DNA of 64,000 nt from JAAFHB01 sp038236995 (lineage in GTDB: Bacteria > Bacteroidota > Bacteroidia > Bacteroidales > Prolixibacteraceae). The stretch covers positions 1 through 64,000 of the forward strand of contig JBBRZE010000004.1 of NCBI GenBank assembly GCA_038236995.1, read 5' to 3'. Made by a program: the position numbers and the translations under genes. The notes below the pieces were generated by a model that was not told the origin of the DNA, did not search any database, and was given only the letters and a program-made list of their open reading frames with translations. This document shows positions 1-10,128 of the stretch, one piece after another. Position 1 is the stretch's first letter; each line of letters opens with the position of its first letter.

Positions 1-672
1 CAAACCATTTGCAAGCGATAGTGTTCCGTAAACAGCGTCTTCAACTCCTTTTGAATAAATACTTTTCAATTGTACGCCACTCGCTTTTACCGGACGGCCA
101 ATGATCTCCTGGACCAGGTTGATAACGTGAGAAGCATAGTCATTTAAACAGCCTCCCCCTTCTTCCGGTTTCGAGCGCCAGCTATTTCCTTTTTCTTTCG
201 TGACTACAGGTCCGTATGCTTCGCCTGTGAAGTGTATTAAATCTCCCAGTATCCCTATTTGAAGTAATCGTTTCATCTCCCTGAAGGTCCCAATAAAATG
301 GTTGTGATAACCCACCTGATTGACCAGTTCTTTGCTTTTAGCAAGCAGAACCAGTTCTTCACCCTCCCGGGTAGTAAGGCTAAATGGTTTTTCACAAAAC
401 ACATGAAGCCCCTTTTCCAGTGCGTATTTTACCATGGGGTAATGAAAACGGGTAGGTGTAGCAATCAATACAAATTCGAGCAACTCTTTTTCGATCATCA
501 CTTTATAATCGCTGTAGGTATTTACTCGGCTGAATTTCTTAAATGCATCCAACACCAAAGCCGAAGTATCGCACACAGCTACCATATCCACATCGGAATG
601 CGCACCAACGATGGCCGCATGGGAAATCCCCATCTTGCCGAGACCTATAATGGCTCCTTTAATTTCTTTCAT
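1..672 (-). CDS. Gfo/Idh/MocA-family oxidoreductase, 3' end outside window
   Basis: This is the N-terminal 224 residues of an NAD(P)-dependent sugar-nucleotide oxidoreductase; the C-terminus lies beyond base 1. The Rossmann motif GLGKMGISHA is near residue 10 and the family's EKPFS catalytic-region motif is near residue 95. Members of this family in capsule loci oxidise UDP-HexNAc uronates or make deoxy/amino sugars, but the substrate cannot be read here. The ATG at 670-672 overlaps the stop of the DUF354 gene upstream by one base (TAATG), so the two are translationally coupled. It is one of three Gfo/Idh domains in this locus. Confidence 0.9.
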   Translation of the reverse strand, partial: MKEIKGAIIGLGKMGISHAAIVGAHSDVDMVAVCDTSALVLDAFKKFSRVNTYSDYKVMIEKELLEFVLIATPTRFHYPMVKYALEKGLHVFCEKPFSLTTREGEELVLLAKSKELVNQVGYHNHFIGTFREMKRLLQIGILGDLIHFTGEAYGPVVTKEKGNSWRSKPEEGGGCLNDYASHVINLVQEIIGRPVKASGVQLKSIYSKGVEDAVYGTLSLANGL

Positions 673-1682
673 TATTTCAGGTTAAATAGTAAGTTCGTAA
701 TTATTTTATATGATTCGTTCCCCTCATTCAAGGCTTTCCTATCTTTTTGTATTGATTGATCCGCTTCAAGTAGTATTTTTATTTCCAAATAAGAAATATC
801 CGGTTTTATAATCATATAGCCGTTATCAACCAGATATTTATCAACGCACAACATTTCAGCCTGATAAATAGATATAACGGGGATGCCTAAGACAGCAAGT
901 TCTCTTGTCATTGAACCTCCTGCGCCTATAAATAGCTTACAGTTGGTTACTATTTCCATAAGCTTCAGCGGTTTCACAGCGACTGTCAGTTTATTAAACT
1001 TTTCTTGCTTGTAGTGTTCAACCTGATTTTTATCTCTGGGAAGAATTATAATACTATATTCTTCGGCAAGCGATATAAGCGTTTGATCAAAAAAATTCAG
1101 AGGTCCATTATAGTATTGTGCAGACCATGGTTCTGGTCTGAAATATACAATTCTATTTGGAGCTGAATTCAGGTTAATCAAATCCGGTTGTTGCGAAAGA
1201 TAAATCGATTCTTTTACGCTGGAATAAAAAGAAACTTTTGATTTTAATGGCCACCTTTTTGTAAAACCTTCATGATTGAGCGCTATGGGCAGGATAACCT
1301 TATTTGCAAACAGGAAACCAAAAATATTGCCCTTTGCATGTTCATTATCATTGGTGTACAAACATTTAATTCCTAAAAGTCGTGCAACAATGGGTTGGTA
1401 GAAACTACTCTGACTAGCTGCGATCGCGGGCTTATTTTTCCTAATAAAGAAATATAAATGGATCAGTCGCTTAGGAAAAAAAAACATTTTTTGCAATAAA
1501 CCTTTTCCAACCTTTTTACCAATCAAATGAAAATCAAGTCCATTCTGTTTAAGCAAGTCTACTGTATTTCCCGAATCCCTGCATGTTAGGATAATCTCAT
1601 GATCTTTACTTTCTAAGTCCTTGATAAACGGAACCCAAAAAGAAACCTGGGGTGTGTTAATGAAATCAATCCAAATTTTCAT
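672..1682 (-). CDS. DUF354 family protein (glycosyltransferase-like)
   Basis: This protein of about 336 residues starts MKIWIDFINTPQ, the usual beginning of DUF354 proteins, which have a GT-B-like architecture related to UDP-GlcNAc 2-epimerases and lie in polysaccharide loci. I chose the ATG at 1682 because it matches the family N-terminus and leaves a 37-bp gap after wecB; an in-frame ATG at 1736 would add 18 atypical residues and overlap wecB. The motif GAGGSMTRELAVLGIPVIS near the C-terminus fits a nucleotide-sugar binding site. The reaction is unknown for most members; a glycosyltransferase or epimerase-like role is inferred from fold and context. Confidence 0.82.
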   Translation of the reverse strand: MKIWIDFINTPQVSFWVPFIKDLESKDHEIILTCRDSGNTVDLLKQNGLDFHLIGKKVGKGLLQKMFFFPKRLIHLYFFIRKNKPAIAASQSSFYQPIVARLLGIKCLYTNDNEHAKGNIFGFLFANKVILPIALNHEGFTKRWPLKSKVSFYSSVKESIYLSQQPDLINLNSAPNRIVYFRPEPWSAQYYNGPLNFFDQTLISLAEEYSIIILPRDKNQVEHYKQEKFNKLTVAVKPLKLMEIVTNCKLFIGAGGSMTRELAVLGIPVISIYQAEMLCVDKYLVDNGYMIIKPDISYLEIKILLEADQSIQKDRKALNEGNESYKIITNLLFNLK

Positions 1683-1719
1683 TGAAATAAAGTTTTGGTG
1701 TAAAAAAGAGTTTCGGCAT

Positions 1720-2871
1720 TTATCCCAAATCCGCAAATATCTTCACAATACGATCGGCCGTTTTGCCATCCCAAAGTTCTGGTCTGGATGGTTTGCGATT
1801 TTGCGAAAGAGTCTGGAAATATTCCATTCGAATTCTTTCGATATCATTACCGACTAACACACTTGCACCGCCATTTTCACGTAAAGTTACCGGCCTTTCA
1901 GTATTCCATCGTAAAGTGAGGCATGGAGTACCTAACACACAGCATTCTTCCTGAAGTCCACCGGAATCTGTTAACATTATTTTTGCACCCAAATTCAGGC
2001 GAAGCATTTCATGGTATCCTAAAGGTTCTAGCAAAATTACAGACGGATGATTTATGACGCTTTCCCACAGCCCAAAGATTTTTAATTGCTTTTTGGCACG
2101 AGGGTGGATGGGCCAAATTAATACATAATCCTTTAAAACCTCATTTAAGAGGAATTCGGTTAACGGAACGAATACATCTCTGGAATCGACATTCGAAGGT
2201 CGGTGAAGCGTCATAACAACATACTTGTTGTCAGCAGGATATATATCATGCAATCTACTTCCTTGTGCAAGATTTTCATTGATTATTTTTTTCAAGGTCA
2301 ATTTGGCAGCTTCCCCCCGGTTGTCTTCAAGGGTATCAATCATGATATTACCCACAAAATGAATTTTTTCTTCCGGTGTTCCCTCTTTTCTAAGGTTTTC
2401 TGAAGAAATAGCATCCGGAGTAAGCAAAAGATCAGAAAGCCTGTCAGTAACCAATCGGTTAATTTCCTCCGGCATTGTCATATCACCCGAACGTAAACCT
2501 GCTTCAATATGACAAACTTTGATGTTTAATTTTTTAGCTGCCACAGAACAGGAAAGGGTGGCATTTACATCGCCTACAACGACAACCCAATCGGGTTGTT
2601 GTTCCATCAGAACCTTTTCAAATGCCATCATTGTTTGTCCTATCTGCTCGGCATGGCTCCCCGATCCAATTTCAAGATTAATATCAGGATTTGGTATACC
2701 AAGAGAGGCAAAAAATGATTCCGACATCCTGACATCATAATGTTGTCCTGTGTGAAGAAGAAGATGTTGTATCCCTCCACCGTTTTTAAGATTGTGTTTT
2801 TCAATTGCCCGGATAAATGGGGCGATCTTCATGAAATTTGGACGAGCACCTACAACTGATAAAATCTTCAT
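1720..2871 (-). CDS. wecB: UDP-N-acetylglucosamine 2-epimerase (non-hydrolysing)
   Basis: This cytosolic enzyme interconverts UDP-GlcNAc and UDP-ManNAc to supply ManNAc-type sugars for surface polysaccharide. At 383 residues it has the normal family length. Diagnostic motifs are VGARPNFMK at residues 6-14, HTGQHYD near 39, HIEAGLRSGD near 120 and TDSGGLQEE near 300. It sits between the (alpha/alpha)6-type protein and the DUF354 gene in the same direction. No ManNAc dehydrogenase of the WecC type is visible in the window, so the ManNAc product may be handled by one of the Gfo/Idh enzymes or by genes beyond base 1. Recognition is strong. Confidence 0.95.
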   Translation of the reverse strand: MKILSVVGARPNFMKIAPFIRAIEKHNLKNGGGIQHLLLHTGQHYDVRMSESFFASLGIPNPDINLEIGSGSHAEQIGQTMMAFEKVLMEQQPDWVVVVGDVNATLSCSVAAKKLNIKVCHIEAGLRSGDMTMPEEINRLVTDRLSDLLLTPDAISSENLRKEGTPEEKIHFVGNIMIDTLEDNRGEAAKLTLKKIINENLAQGSRLHDIYPADNKYVVMTLHRPSNVDSRDVFVPLTEFLLNEVLKDYVLIWPIHPRAKKQLKIFGLWESVINHPSVILLEPLGYHEMLRLNLGAKIMLTDSGGLQEECCVLGTPCLTLRWNTERPVTLRENGGASVLVGNDIERIRMEYFQTLSQNRKPSRPELWDGKTADRIVKIFADLG

Positions 2872-2958
2872 TTTTAATTGTTATTTAGCAGATATAAACA
2901 TTAGAGAATTTTAACATCACCAATGTCAAATTAACTATTCAGGCGAATTTCTTTACTA

Positions 2959-4149
2959 TCATTTATACTCTGTATTTTCATTTAACTGATATTCGCACAA
3001 GGCATAAAACATCCAAGCCTGTGACCACCTCATATATGCGATCTTTGTTTTAAAATATTTATGAATTTGGAAATAGAAATAACCCTTTTCCGATTGCATA
3101 TTATTAATTGTCCATCTTAAAACATTGTCTGCCAACTTCCTTTTTTCATGAAATTTCCCCAACCTAGTAAGGGTTATGATCAATTGTGCCGGTGCATGAA
3201 CGTCAATAGGGTAAATTGAATTATTATAGTATTTTGGAATACCCTCATCCGTAAAAAAAGTATTGATATAGTAGTTGAAGCCCTTGGAAAGGTTTATTTC
3301 AAGTGAATGATCGCCTGAGTATTTCATATAGTCTGAAATACATTGCAGATTATAGCCGGTATGAAAATTATCGATCCACTGATGAAAGGGAAGAGTACCA
3401 TATGTCCAGAAGCCATTTTCTTTTTGAGCATCACAACAATAGTTAACAGATTTTCTGGCTTCTTCAATCAAAATGGATTCTCCTGTATGGTGATATACTC
3501 TTGCAAGTAGTTGACTTCCCAAAAGAGAGGCATTGAACACTACACTGTTATCAAGTTGAGAATACGAAAAAGCAAAATTGACATTATCGTCATATGTTCG
3601 ATTTAAATCTTTTAATATAAAATCACAAGTACTCCTTGCAACATTCAGTAATTGTTGATCAAAAATCAAATCATAAGCATCAAGTAGTGCGTTTGCAATA
3701 AATGAAGAAGCAACTATCGTGGGCATCTTCTTTGGCTGGAAGAATGCTTTGGATTCCCAATCAAAATTATAACCCCAACATTCTCCGCTATAACCCGAAC
3801 TTGATGCATCTAAAATTTTACTGATGAAAAGGTGAATTTTATCCAGGTATTCTTCTTTTGCTTCTAATTTATACAAGGCACAATATCCTGATAAAAAAAG
3901 GCCAAGAGCTTTGGGATTATATTCTTCGTGAATACCAAAAAGCGGCCGAAAATTGATTGGAGATCGTTTAAACCCTTGTATCCAGACCAATCTGGCTAAA
4001 CGATTTTTTTTTATCAAAGGTAAAGATTGGAAAAACCTACTATTCAAACCGTCGTAAGGATCATACCCCTTGAATTCTTTCAGATTGCAATAGGCGGCTA
4101 ATTTATCAAACGATTCAAGTACTTTATTATGCATCGATATTGATTTCAT
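2959..4149 (-). CDS. Putative (alpha/alpha)6-barrel polysaccharide-locus protein
   Basis: This 396-residue protein has no signal peptide and is rich in aromatic residues. It has repeated helical segments with WGYNFDW, TYGTLPFHQWIDNFHTGYN and MRWSQAWMFYAL, as seen in six-hairpin glycosidase/epimerase folds. Similar proteins lie beside bi-domain oxidoreductases in capsule loci; databases give them various unreliable names. The gene overlaps the oxidoreductase upstream by 23 bp if it starts at 4149. A second ATG at 4134 gives an 8-bp ATGCATAA overlap and is equally plausible, since neither has a clear ribosome site. A role in processing or epimerising a polysaccharide precursor is inference only. 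Confidence 0.7.
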   Translation of the reverse strand: MKSISMHNKVLESFDKLAAYCNLKEFKGYDPYDGLNSRFFQSLPLIKKNRLARLVWIQGFKRSPINFRPLFGIHEEYNPKALGLFLSGYCALYKLEAKEEYLDKIHLFISKILDASSSGYSGECWGYNFDWESKAFFQPKKMPTIVASSFIANALLDAYDLIFDQQLLNVARSTCDFILKDLNRTYDDNVNFAFSYSQLDNSVVFNASLLGSQLLARVYHHTGESILIEEARKSVNYCCDAQKENGFWTYGTLPFHQWIDNFHTGYNLQCISDYMKYSGDHSLEINLSKGFNYYINTFFTDEGIPKYYNNSIYPIDVHAPAQLIITLTRLGKFHEKRKLADNVLRWTINNMQSEKGYFYFQIHKYFKTKIAYMRWSQAWMFYALCEYQLNENTEYK

Positions 4150-6280
4150 GTGGTAAACCTGTCTTTAAACAATCAAGTATTTTAAAGGTCGTTATTGTGG
4201 TTAAGTAGATTGACCTGAAATTAATAGGGCTTTCTGTTCCCTCCTTTAAAGCACTTAAGAATGCTATGATTTCTTCTTTATGCCCTTTGCCTGCGGATTT
4301 AAGTTTACTCGTTCTGCCCATTCTATAAAACAGACCGTCCCTGAAGTCATTGATTACACCAATATTCCCGGCGCCAAACACCTCAATCCTTTCTTTTGGC
4401 ATTGATTTGTCTCCATTAGCAAGGTATATCAGATTGCCGATAGAGCCATTGCTAAATTTAATGATAATGACTATGTTGTCATCTGCGGTGATCTGGCAAT
4501 TGCCGGTACTGATCGAATCTGCAAAGACCTTCACAGGTTCAGCATCAGTAAAGAATTGCATTAGGTCAATAAAATGACATATCTCCCCTATTATTCTGCC
4601 GCCGCCAATTTCAGGATTTTGAATCCAGTTGTCTTTAGGAATTAAACCGGCATTGACACGTATATTAACTACCAGTGGTTCAGATACATTTTTAAATTCT
4701 TGTTTAATTTTTACACAAATTGGAGCAAATCGTCTGTTAAAGCCAACCATTAAAGGTTGAGGGTATTTGGCTTTGGCATTAATGACTAAATTAAGCTGAA
4801 CCATGTCAATTGCCAACGGCTTTTCCACAAACACGTTTTTACCGGCCTCCATAGCTTTAATAACCAGATCAGCATGTGAAGAATGAGGTGTAGCAATGAA
4901 TACCGTGTTGATCTCCTTTTTGTTTAAAATATCACTAGCATTTGATGAGCAAAAATTGAATTTAAACTTTTCCGCTACGTTTTTTGAAGTTATACCTCTT
5001 GATGTGACGACTCCGTCTAAAGAAGCACCGCATGATTTCACGTTTGGTATTAAGTAACTTTGCGCAAAGCTGCCTGCTCCTATAAAACCAGTATTGATTT
5101 TGGTAATCGGAGTGTTATTAACCTGAACAAAAGTCTCGCGTTTACTCTTAGGACTTGAGTACTTTAATAAAATGCCTATATAAGCCTCTTTAACTTTCCC
5201 TAATACAATATCATATGCCTTTTCTGCATCTGAGATATCAAATACATGTGTAATTAAAGGTTTAATATCAATAACCTTTCTGGATAGAAAACCAAGAAAG
5301 GCTTCCATATTTCTTTGTTCTGTCCATCGTACGAAAACGTATGGATAGTCATTCCCCTTTTCTTCATAATCTGGATCATATCGTCCCGGACCATAAGAGC
5401 ATGACATTCGCAGATCTAATTCCTTTTTATAGAAGTGTGGATCTCGTGGAATGTCCATTTTTACCGCGCCTACAATAATGATTCTTCCCTTTTTCCGTGC
5501 TATTTCTGCTGCAAGTTCAATTGGGTCATTTGATTGAGTGGCTGCTGTTATAATAATTATATCAAATCCATGACCGTTTGTGAAACTATCACAGGAAGAA
5601 ATTAGATTTGGATCATCTCTGTTCATCGCCAGATCTGAAGATGACTCATTCGCCAGTTTAACCAAGCCATCGTTAAGATCAATGCCGAAAACTGAACAAC
5701 CATTAGCTTTTAAAAGCTGACAGGTTATCTGACCAAGTAATCCTAATCCTATTACACAAACCTTTTCACTTAACTTGGGATCTGCCTGACGAACACCTTG
5801 TAAAGCAATGGCACCTAAGGTCGTGAAAGCTGCTTCTTCAGAACTGACATTATCCGGAATTTTTGCTATTAAATTTTGAGGAACAGCCACGGTTTCGGCA
5901 TGGGAGGCATAATCCTGACCGGCACATGCAACCCTGTCTCCCGGTTTAAATGACCCGTTTTTATCCTGTGATGCAATTACTATACCTGAAGTACTGTAAC
6001 CCAATGCCTTTAAAGTATCGAGTTTGGTTTTTACTTTACTAAAAGTTGCAGCTAATCCTTCTTTTTTTATATTTTGCAATACCTGTGCTACAAGATCAGG
6101 TCGCTGCTTCGCTTTTCCCAGTAAACTTGCCTGGGCAACTTTTACAGTGCTGCGTTCGGTACCGGCACTGATTAATGAAAATTCATTTTCTACGAGCACA
6201 AACCCGCTTGAAATAGAAGGCATTGGCACTTCATCAACATATAATTCACCAGATTTAAAATTTTGTATCAACTGCTTCAT
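4127..6280 (-). CDS. Bi-domain oxidoreductase: MDR dehydrogenase fused to Gfo/Idh/MocA domain
   Basis: This is a 717-residue natural fusion. Residues 1 to about 365 form a medium-chain alcohol dehydrogenase-like unit, with the nucleotide-binding motif GLGLLGQ near residue 178. Residues from about 395 to 717 form a Gfo/Idh/MocA unit with GAGSFAQ near 400, EKPLAID near 488 and GFNRRFAP near 520. Both halves are complete, and such fusions are known from capsule and O-antigen loci. The enzyme presumably acts on a nucleotide sugar in the cytosol, perhaps with two coupled oxidation/reduction steps; the substrate is unknown. Its gene overlaps the following gene, so they are co-transcribed. Confidence 0.9.
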   Translation of the reverse strand: MKQLIQNFKSGELYVDEVPMPSISSGFVLVENEFSLISAGTERSTVKVAQASLLGKAKQRPDLVAQVLQNIKKEGLAATFSKVKTKLDTLKALGYSTSGIVIASQDKNGSFKPGDRVACAGQDYASHAETVAVPQNLIAKIPDNVSSEEAAFTTLGAIALQGVRQADPKLSEKVCVIGLGLLGQITCQLLKANGCSVFGIDLNDGLVKLANESSSDLAMNRDDPNLISSCDSFTNGHGFDIIIITAATQSNDPIELAAEIARKKGRIIIVGAVKMDIPRDPHFYKKELDLRMSCSYGPGRYDPDYEEKGNDYPYVFVRWTEQRNMEAFLGFLSRKVIDIKPLITHVFDISDAEKAYDIVLGKVKEAYIGILLKYSSPKSKRETFVQVNNTPITKINTGFIGAGSFAQSYLIPNVKSCGASLDGVVTSRGITSKNVAEKFKFNFCSSNASDILNKKEINTVFIATPHSSHADLVIKAMEAGKNVFVEKPLAIDMVQLNLVINAKAKYPQPLMVGFNRRFAPICVKIKQEFKNVSEPLVVNIRVNAGLIPKDNWIQNPEIGGGRIIGEICHFIDLMQFFTDAEPVKVFADSISTGNCQITADDNIVIIIKFSNGSIGNLIYLANGDKSMPKERIEVFGAGNIGVINDFRDGLFYRMGRTSKLKSAGKGHKEEIIAFLSALKEGTESPINFRSIYLTTITTFKILDCLKTGLPHEINIDA

Positions 6281-6397
6281 TTTTTTGAATTTGAACTTTT
6301 GTATTTTGTCGAAATAGAGAAACTCTTATTTTAATAAAAGCCTGTCATTTATACGCATTATGTCTCAAATTGGATTGAAACCACAAATTAGGAATAA

Positions 6398-7852
6398 TCA
6401 ATGCTTTTGTACCCGATCTAGATATTTATTGACCACATTTTCTATTAACATATTTCTTATATTATTTTTCAGCATGGTAGAAGCATAAAATGTGACAATC
6501 GAAGTTTTAATAAGGTCAGAAACAGAATAATCCGATGACTGTTGACTTTGAACGATTTTATTAAAATTATCATACATTTCATTATGTCCTTTCTCTCTGA
6601 ATAACCTACTATATTTAACTTTTATACCATTGTTTTTAATATGAGTCAATGAAAGAAAATCATCTATGAAAATAGTTTCATTGTCAAATCTAACTTCAAT
6701 TTTTTCCTGAACGCCCCGAAGTGAATTTCCCTGATCAGAAGCAGTAATATTTAGAATTGAGCCATTTTTATATAACACTGAAATGGTAGATGTTTCCTGA
6801 TTATTAGGATTTGACAGTAGATTAATTTCGATTGGAATACTTTCGATCCAATAATTGGCAAGATCAAACCAATGTACAACGTTACCAGTTATTCTTGTGC
6901 CCTGATTCTTCCAAAGATACCAGTGACTTGGACTAATAATTACTTCTTTGATAGAGCATGTAATAATTATTATTTTATTTTGCACTTTGTGCCGTACATA
7001 TTGGCTGTAATTTATAAATCGTCTATTAAATCCAATTTCAATATTTGCTTTTTTATTATAAAGTTCAATTAGTTTCTCAAGATCCTCAAGTGAAACTACG
7101 GGGGGCTTTTCAATAAAAATAAATGTGTTAGGATTAGAATTAAATATTTTATATGCAATAGAAGCATGATCAGAATGATAAGTCGCAATAATAGCTATAG
7201 GTTGTTTAGTGTTTTTAAGAAGAGTTAAAGAATCATCTGGTGTGATAAAACTATATTTAAAGTCGTATTTTGTTTTGAAATCTTCGGCTATTTCAGCTTT
7301 ATAATCAATACAAGCAATCTTAGCTGTTTTTTTAAAATGGTGAATAATAAACATTCTAACATAGCCGCCCAATCCATAAATAAACAATCCGGTCTCATAT
7401 ATATCATTAAAAGTTTCTTTTACTAACTCTAATGAGATTGAATGTGTAATGTCTATATTAAACAATTCATAATTTTCATTTCCGCCATACTGGTTGAATT
7501 GGCTCAGATAGTAATCAAGGCTATTTGATATGTTTTTAAAATCTATGTTCGGGTATAAATAGAATTCGTTATTTATTACAAAGACATCAGCATTTTTTTG
7601 TGATTGTGTTGAGATATTTACATATTTCTTACAATTAAATTCTATTATTAAAAAAGTTAAATACCGTACCTGCCTATTTTTATGAGCATGGTATTTTCTC
7701 ATAGTATTTACAATACCTTCCCATCTAAAGAAATAGAGAATTTTTAAATACTTGTTATTGAAATCCGGTCTGTCGCGATCAAAGTTCTCAAATTGTATAA
7801 CATCAAGAATTTTAATACCTTTCAAATCCTTAGCTTGAACCAATGTAATCAT
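6398..7852 (-). CDS. Gfo/Idh/MocA-like oxidoreductase with unusual N-terminal extension
   Basis: The protein has 484 residues. A Gfo/Idh domain runs from about residue 155, with FIYGLGGYV as the Rossmann motif, FIEKPPV near 245 and IGFNRRFINYSQ near 275; the last closely resembles VGFNRRFAP of the neighbouring bi-domain enzyme. The first 150 residues (aromatic and lysine rich, no signal peptide) do not look like the MDR half of that neighbour, and I do not recognise them. The gene is very A/T rich. It may be a paralogue of the bi-domain enzyme's second half with a different partner domain. The substrate is unknown. Confidence 0.78.
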   Translation of the reverse strand: MITLVQAKDLKGIKILDVIQFENFDRDRPDFNNKYLKILYFFRWEGIVNTMRKYHAHKNRQVRYLTFLIIEFNCKKYVNISTQSQKNADVFVINNEFYLYPNIDFKNISNSLDYYLSQFNQYGGNENYELFNIDITHSISLELVKETFNDIYETGLFIYGLGGYVRMFIIHHFKKTAKIACIDYKAEIAEDFKTKYDFKYSFITPDDSLTLLKNTKQPIAIIATYHSDHASIAYKIFNSNPNTFIFIEKPPVVSLEDLEKLIELYNKKANIEIGFNRRFINYSQYVRHKVQNKIIIITCSIKEVIISPSHWYLWKNQGTRITGNVVHWFDLANYWIESIPIEINLLSNPNNQETSTISVLYKNGSILNITASDQGNSLRGVQEKIEVRFDNETIFIDDFLSLTHIKNNGIKVKYSRLFREKGHNEMYDNFNKIVQSQQSSDYSVSDLIKTSIVTFYASTMLKNNIRNMLIENVVNKYLDRVQKH

Positions 7853-8051
7853 TTACTTTTAAAGATTATATTATTATCAAAACAAATTAATCCTATTAGT
7901 CCATACATATATTAACTCTTGAGACTATTTCCAAAAAAAATGTACACAAACCACATTTGGATATTGAACAGCAATGAATATCTTCTATGTTGTAATGATG
8001 ATTAAATTAAGAGTATATTACCTTTTTTATTAGACAAATTATCGTATGTAA

Positions 8052-9173
8052 TTAAATACCCAATATAGCATGAAATGTGGTATTCATATTACTCTCGAAA
8101 TGATTTAGTGTAAAGTTATTAAGGAATCTTTCATATCCTTTCTTCCCCATTTTTATCCTCAAATCTTTATCGTTCAATAATATGGCTATTTTTTCTGCAA
8201 GCATCTGAGCGTTCTGAGTTTCTACTAAAAACCCTGTTAAATTATCAATTACAATATCTGGTATGCTCCCTTCAAATGTTGAAATTACTGGTAGACTATA
8301 TTGCATTGCCTCCAGATTAACTAAGCCAAATACATCATTATAAGTTGGAAAAACAAAAATATCTGCATTTTGAAATTCTAAAAATTTATTCTTATCATAG
8401 AGAGGCCCTATTATTTTTACTACCTCAGTTAAGTTTTGATTAATGATTGTTTTCTGCAGGAATTCAGTGGTAATATCAAAAGGTGCTCCAACAAATCTGG
8501 CATTAAAAATATATCCTTGTTTTTTTAGTATACTCAAAGCTTCAATTAATACCAAAATACCCTTATTACGCGTATAATTCGACAAAAAGAGAATTTGTGG
8601 AATAGATTTGTTTGAAAGATTTATAATTCCATTGATTTTTGGTTGAACTTCGATTCCATTAGGCACAATAAAGGGATCACCACTATAAACATCTGAAATA
8701 TCTTCTGTTAAGCGTTCTGATAAGCAAATAATATAAGTGTTACTAAAAACCCATTTGTATATTTTCTTTTTAACAACGTTATTTGTATTTTTTTTTATAC
8801 CTTTTCCATGCAGGTGTAATATAATTTTAGTTTTAAATATTTTCAAAATAAAAACATAAAAAGCATCTCTATAAAATCCCAAACCGGTTGGCATCAGAGT
8901 AAAATATACAAGTTGTGGTTTAAAAATTAGCATTTTATATGCTATCTCAAAACAGTACTTCAAAACAGTTAAAACTTTAGAGATTGAGAATTTTTGCAAT
9001 TGATCCATTGAATTTACAAACCTTAGATCAATAACGTTAAAATCAAAGTTTTTATTGATAATATCACTTTCAATAATATAGGTATTCATTAAGCTCACGC
9101 CATGAACCGGTGGTGGTAGTTGAACTAAAAAAAGAACCTTGGGTTTGAAATTTTTATTATCACTTTTCTTCAT
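8052..9173 (-). CDS. Glycosyltransferase family 4 (GT4)
   Basis: This 373-residue GT-B enzyme transfers a sugar from a nucleotide donor to the growing repeat unit at the inner membrane. The N-terminal acceptor loop is LVQLPPPVHGVSLMN, and the donor-site segment is FPTYNDVFGLVNLEAMQYSLP near residue 290. The usual E-x7-E signature reads D-x7-E here, a conservative change. Strong A/T bias matches the surrounding variable part of the locus. It follows the GT2 gene by 14 bp and is probably in the same transcript. The sugar and linkage cannot be predicted. Confidence 0.9.
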   Translation of the reverse strand: MKKSDNKNFKPKVLFLVQLPPPVHGVSLMNTYIIESDIINKNFDFNVIDLRFVNSMDQLQKFSISKVLTVLKYCFEIAYKMLIFKPQLVYFTLMPTGLGFYRDAFYVFILKIFKTKIILHLHGKGIKKNTNNVVKKKIYKWVFSNTYIICLSERLTEDISDVYSGDPFIVPNGIEVQPKINGIINLSNKSIPQILFLSNYTRNKGILVLIEALSILKKQGYIFNARFVGAPFDITTEFLQKTIINQNLTEVVKIIGPLYDKNKFLEFQNADIFVFPTYNDVFGLVNLEAMQYSLPVISTFEGSIPDIVIDNLTGFLVETQNAQMLAEKIAILLNDKDLRIKMGKKGYERFLNNFTLNHFESNMNTTFHAILGI

Positions 9174-9187
9174 ATCTAGAAGTTGTA

Positions 9188-10024
9188 TTACAAATAAATA
9201 CAGTTTTTGTCTTCTAATTCTTTAAAATTTCTTCCATTCCATTTCAATCTAAATAATATACTTTTGAAATAAAGGCCTTTTAGTAGTTTTTCAAATCCAT
9301 ATATTAATTTGTAAAATAACTTTGGCCTCTGTCCATATTCTTTACCATATAAATTTATTAACTCTGACGTATCCCTCGACCATATTTCTCCATTAATAGA
9401 CGTTTTTGACGTTCCATGTACTCTAAACGCTGCCAGTACTTTTTGTATTTGACCAACTTTAAGATTATTTTTTAAAATCCGAATTAAAAATTCTTTGTCC
9501 ATCATTGCGTGGAAATCTTCTTTTAAGTACCCAATTTTCTCAAAAACACTTCTTCTCCAAAACATAGAGGGCTGACTAATATAGTAAATACCTTTTTTTG
9601 CATACCATTTCTTTTGTTTAAGAATAAAGTAGTTATACAATATATTAGATTTTGCATCAACCACAAGCGAATACCCATTTATGAAATCTACATTTCGATG
9701 ATCTGAATAATATTTCATCACATTGTTTAACGCTCCTGGCATTAAAATATCATCGCTATTAATCCAACATACAATATCTCCGGTAGCTCTTTTAAATCCT
9801 TTATTGATAGCTTCACTTTGGCCACTATCCTTCTCGCTTACCCAATAAGCCAAATGCTGTTCGTATTTCTTAATAATATCTGCACTAATGTCGGTTGAAC
9901 CTCCATCAATAACGATATATTCAAGGTTTGGATATTTTTGATTAATAACAGATAATAAAGTCTCTTCAAGAAACTGGCCTTGATTAAATGAGGGAGTAAT
10001 AACTGAGATTCTTGGAAAGTTCAT
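9188..10024 (-). CDS. Glycosyltransferase family 2 (GT2)
   Basis: This 278-residue GT-A enzyme starts MNFPRISVITPSFNQGQF. IDGGSTDIS lies near residue 39 and the metal-binding WINSDD near residue 88 (D91, D92). A short hydrophobic C-terminal part suggests membrane association but no clear transmembrane helix. It adds a sugar during repeat-unit assembly; specificity is unknown. The 5' end of this gene has a decayed second copy at 12895-13023, on the other side of the MBOAT pair, so the gene or its neighbourhood was duplicated or recombined. Confidence 0.9.
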   Translation of the reverse strand: MNFPRISVITPSFNQGQFLEETLLSVINQKYPNLEYIVIDGGSTDISADIIKKYEQHLAYWVSEKDSGQSEAINKGFKRATGDIVCWINSDDILMPGALNNVMKYYSDHRNVDFINGYSLVVDAKSNILYNYFILKQKKWYAKKGIYYISQPSMFWRRSVFEKIGYLKEDFHAMMDKEFLIRILKNNLKVGQIQKVLAAFRVHGTSKTSINGEIWSRDTSELINLYGKEYGQRPKLFYKLIYGFEKLLKGLYFKSILFRLKWNGRNFKELEDKNCIYL

Positions 10025-10128
10025 TTTTGTTATAATTTCAAATGTTTATACATCAAAAAGCTAGCTACAAAATAAGTAATGTTGATATATTTGCATATTG
10101 TATAAAATTTTAAACGATGAATTGTGAT

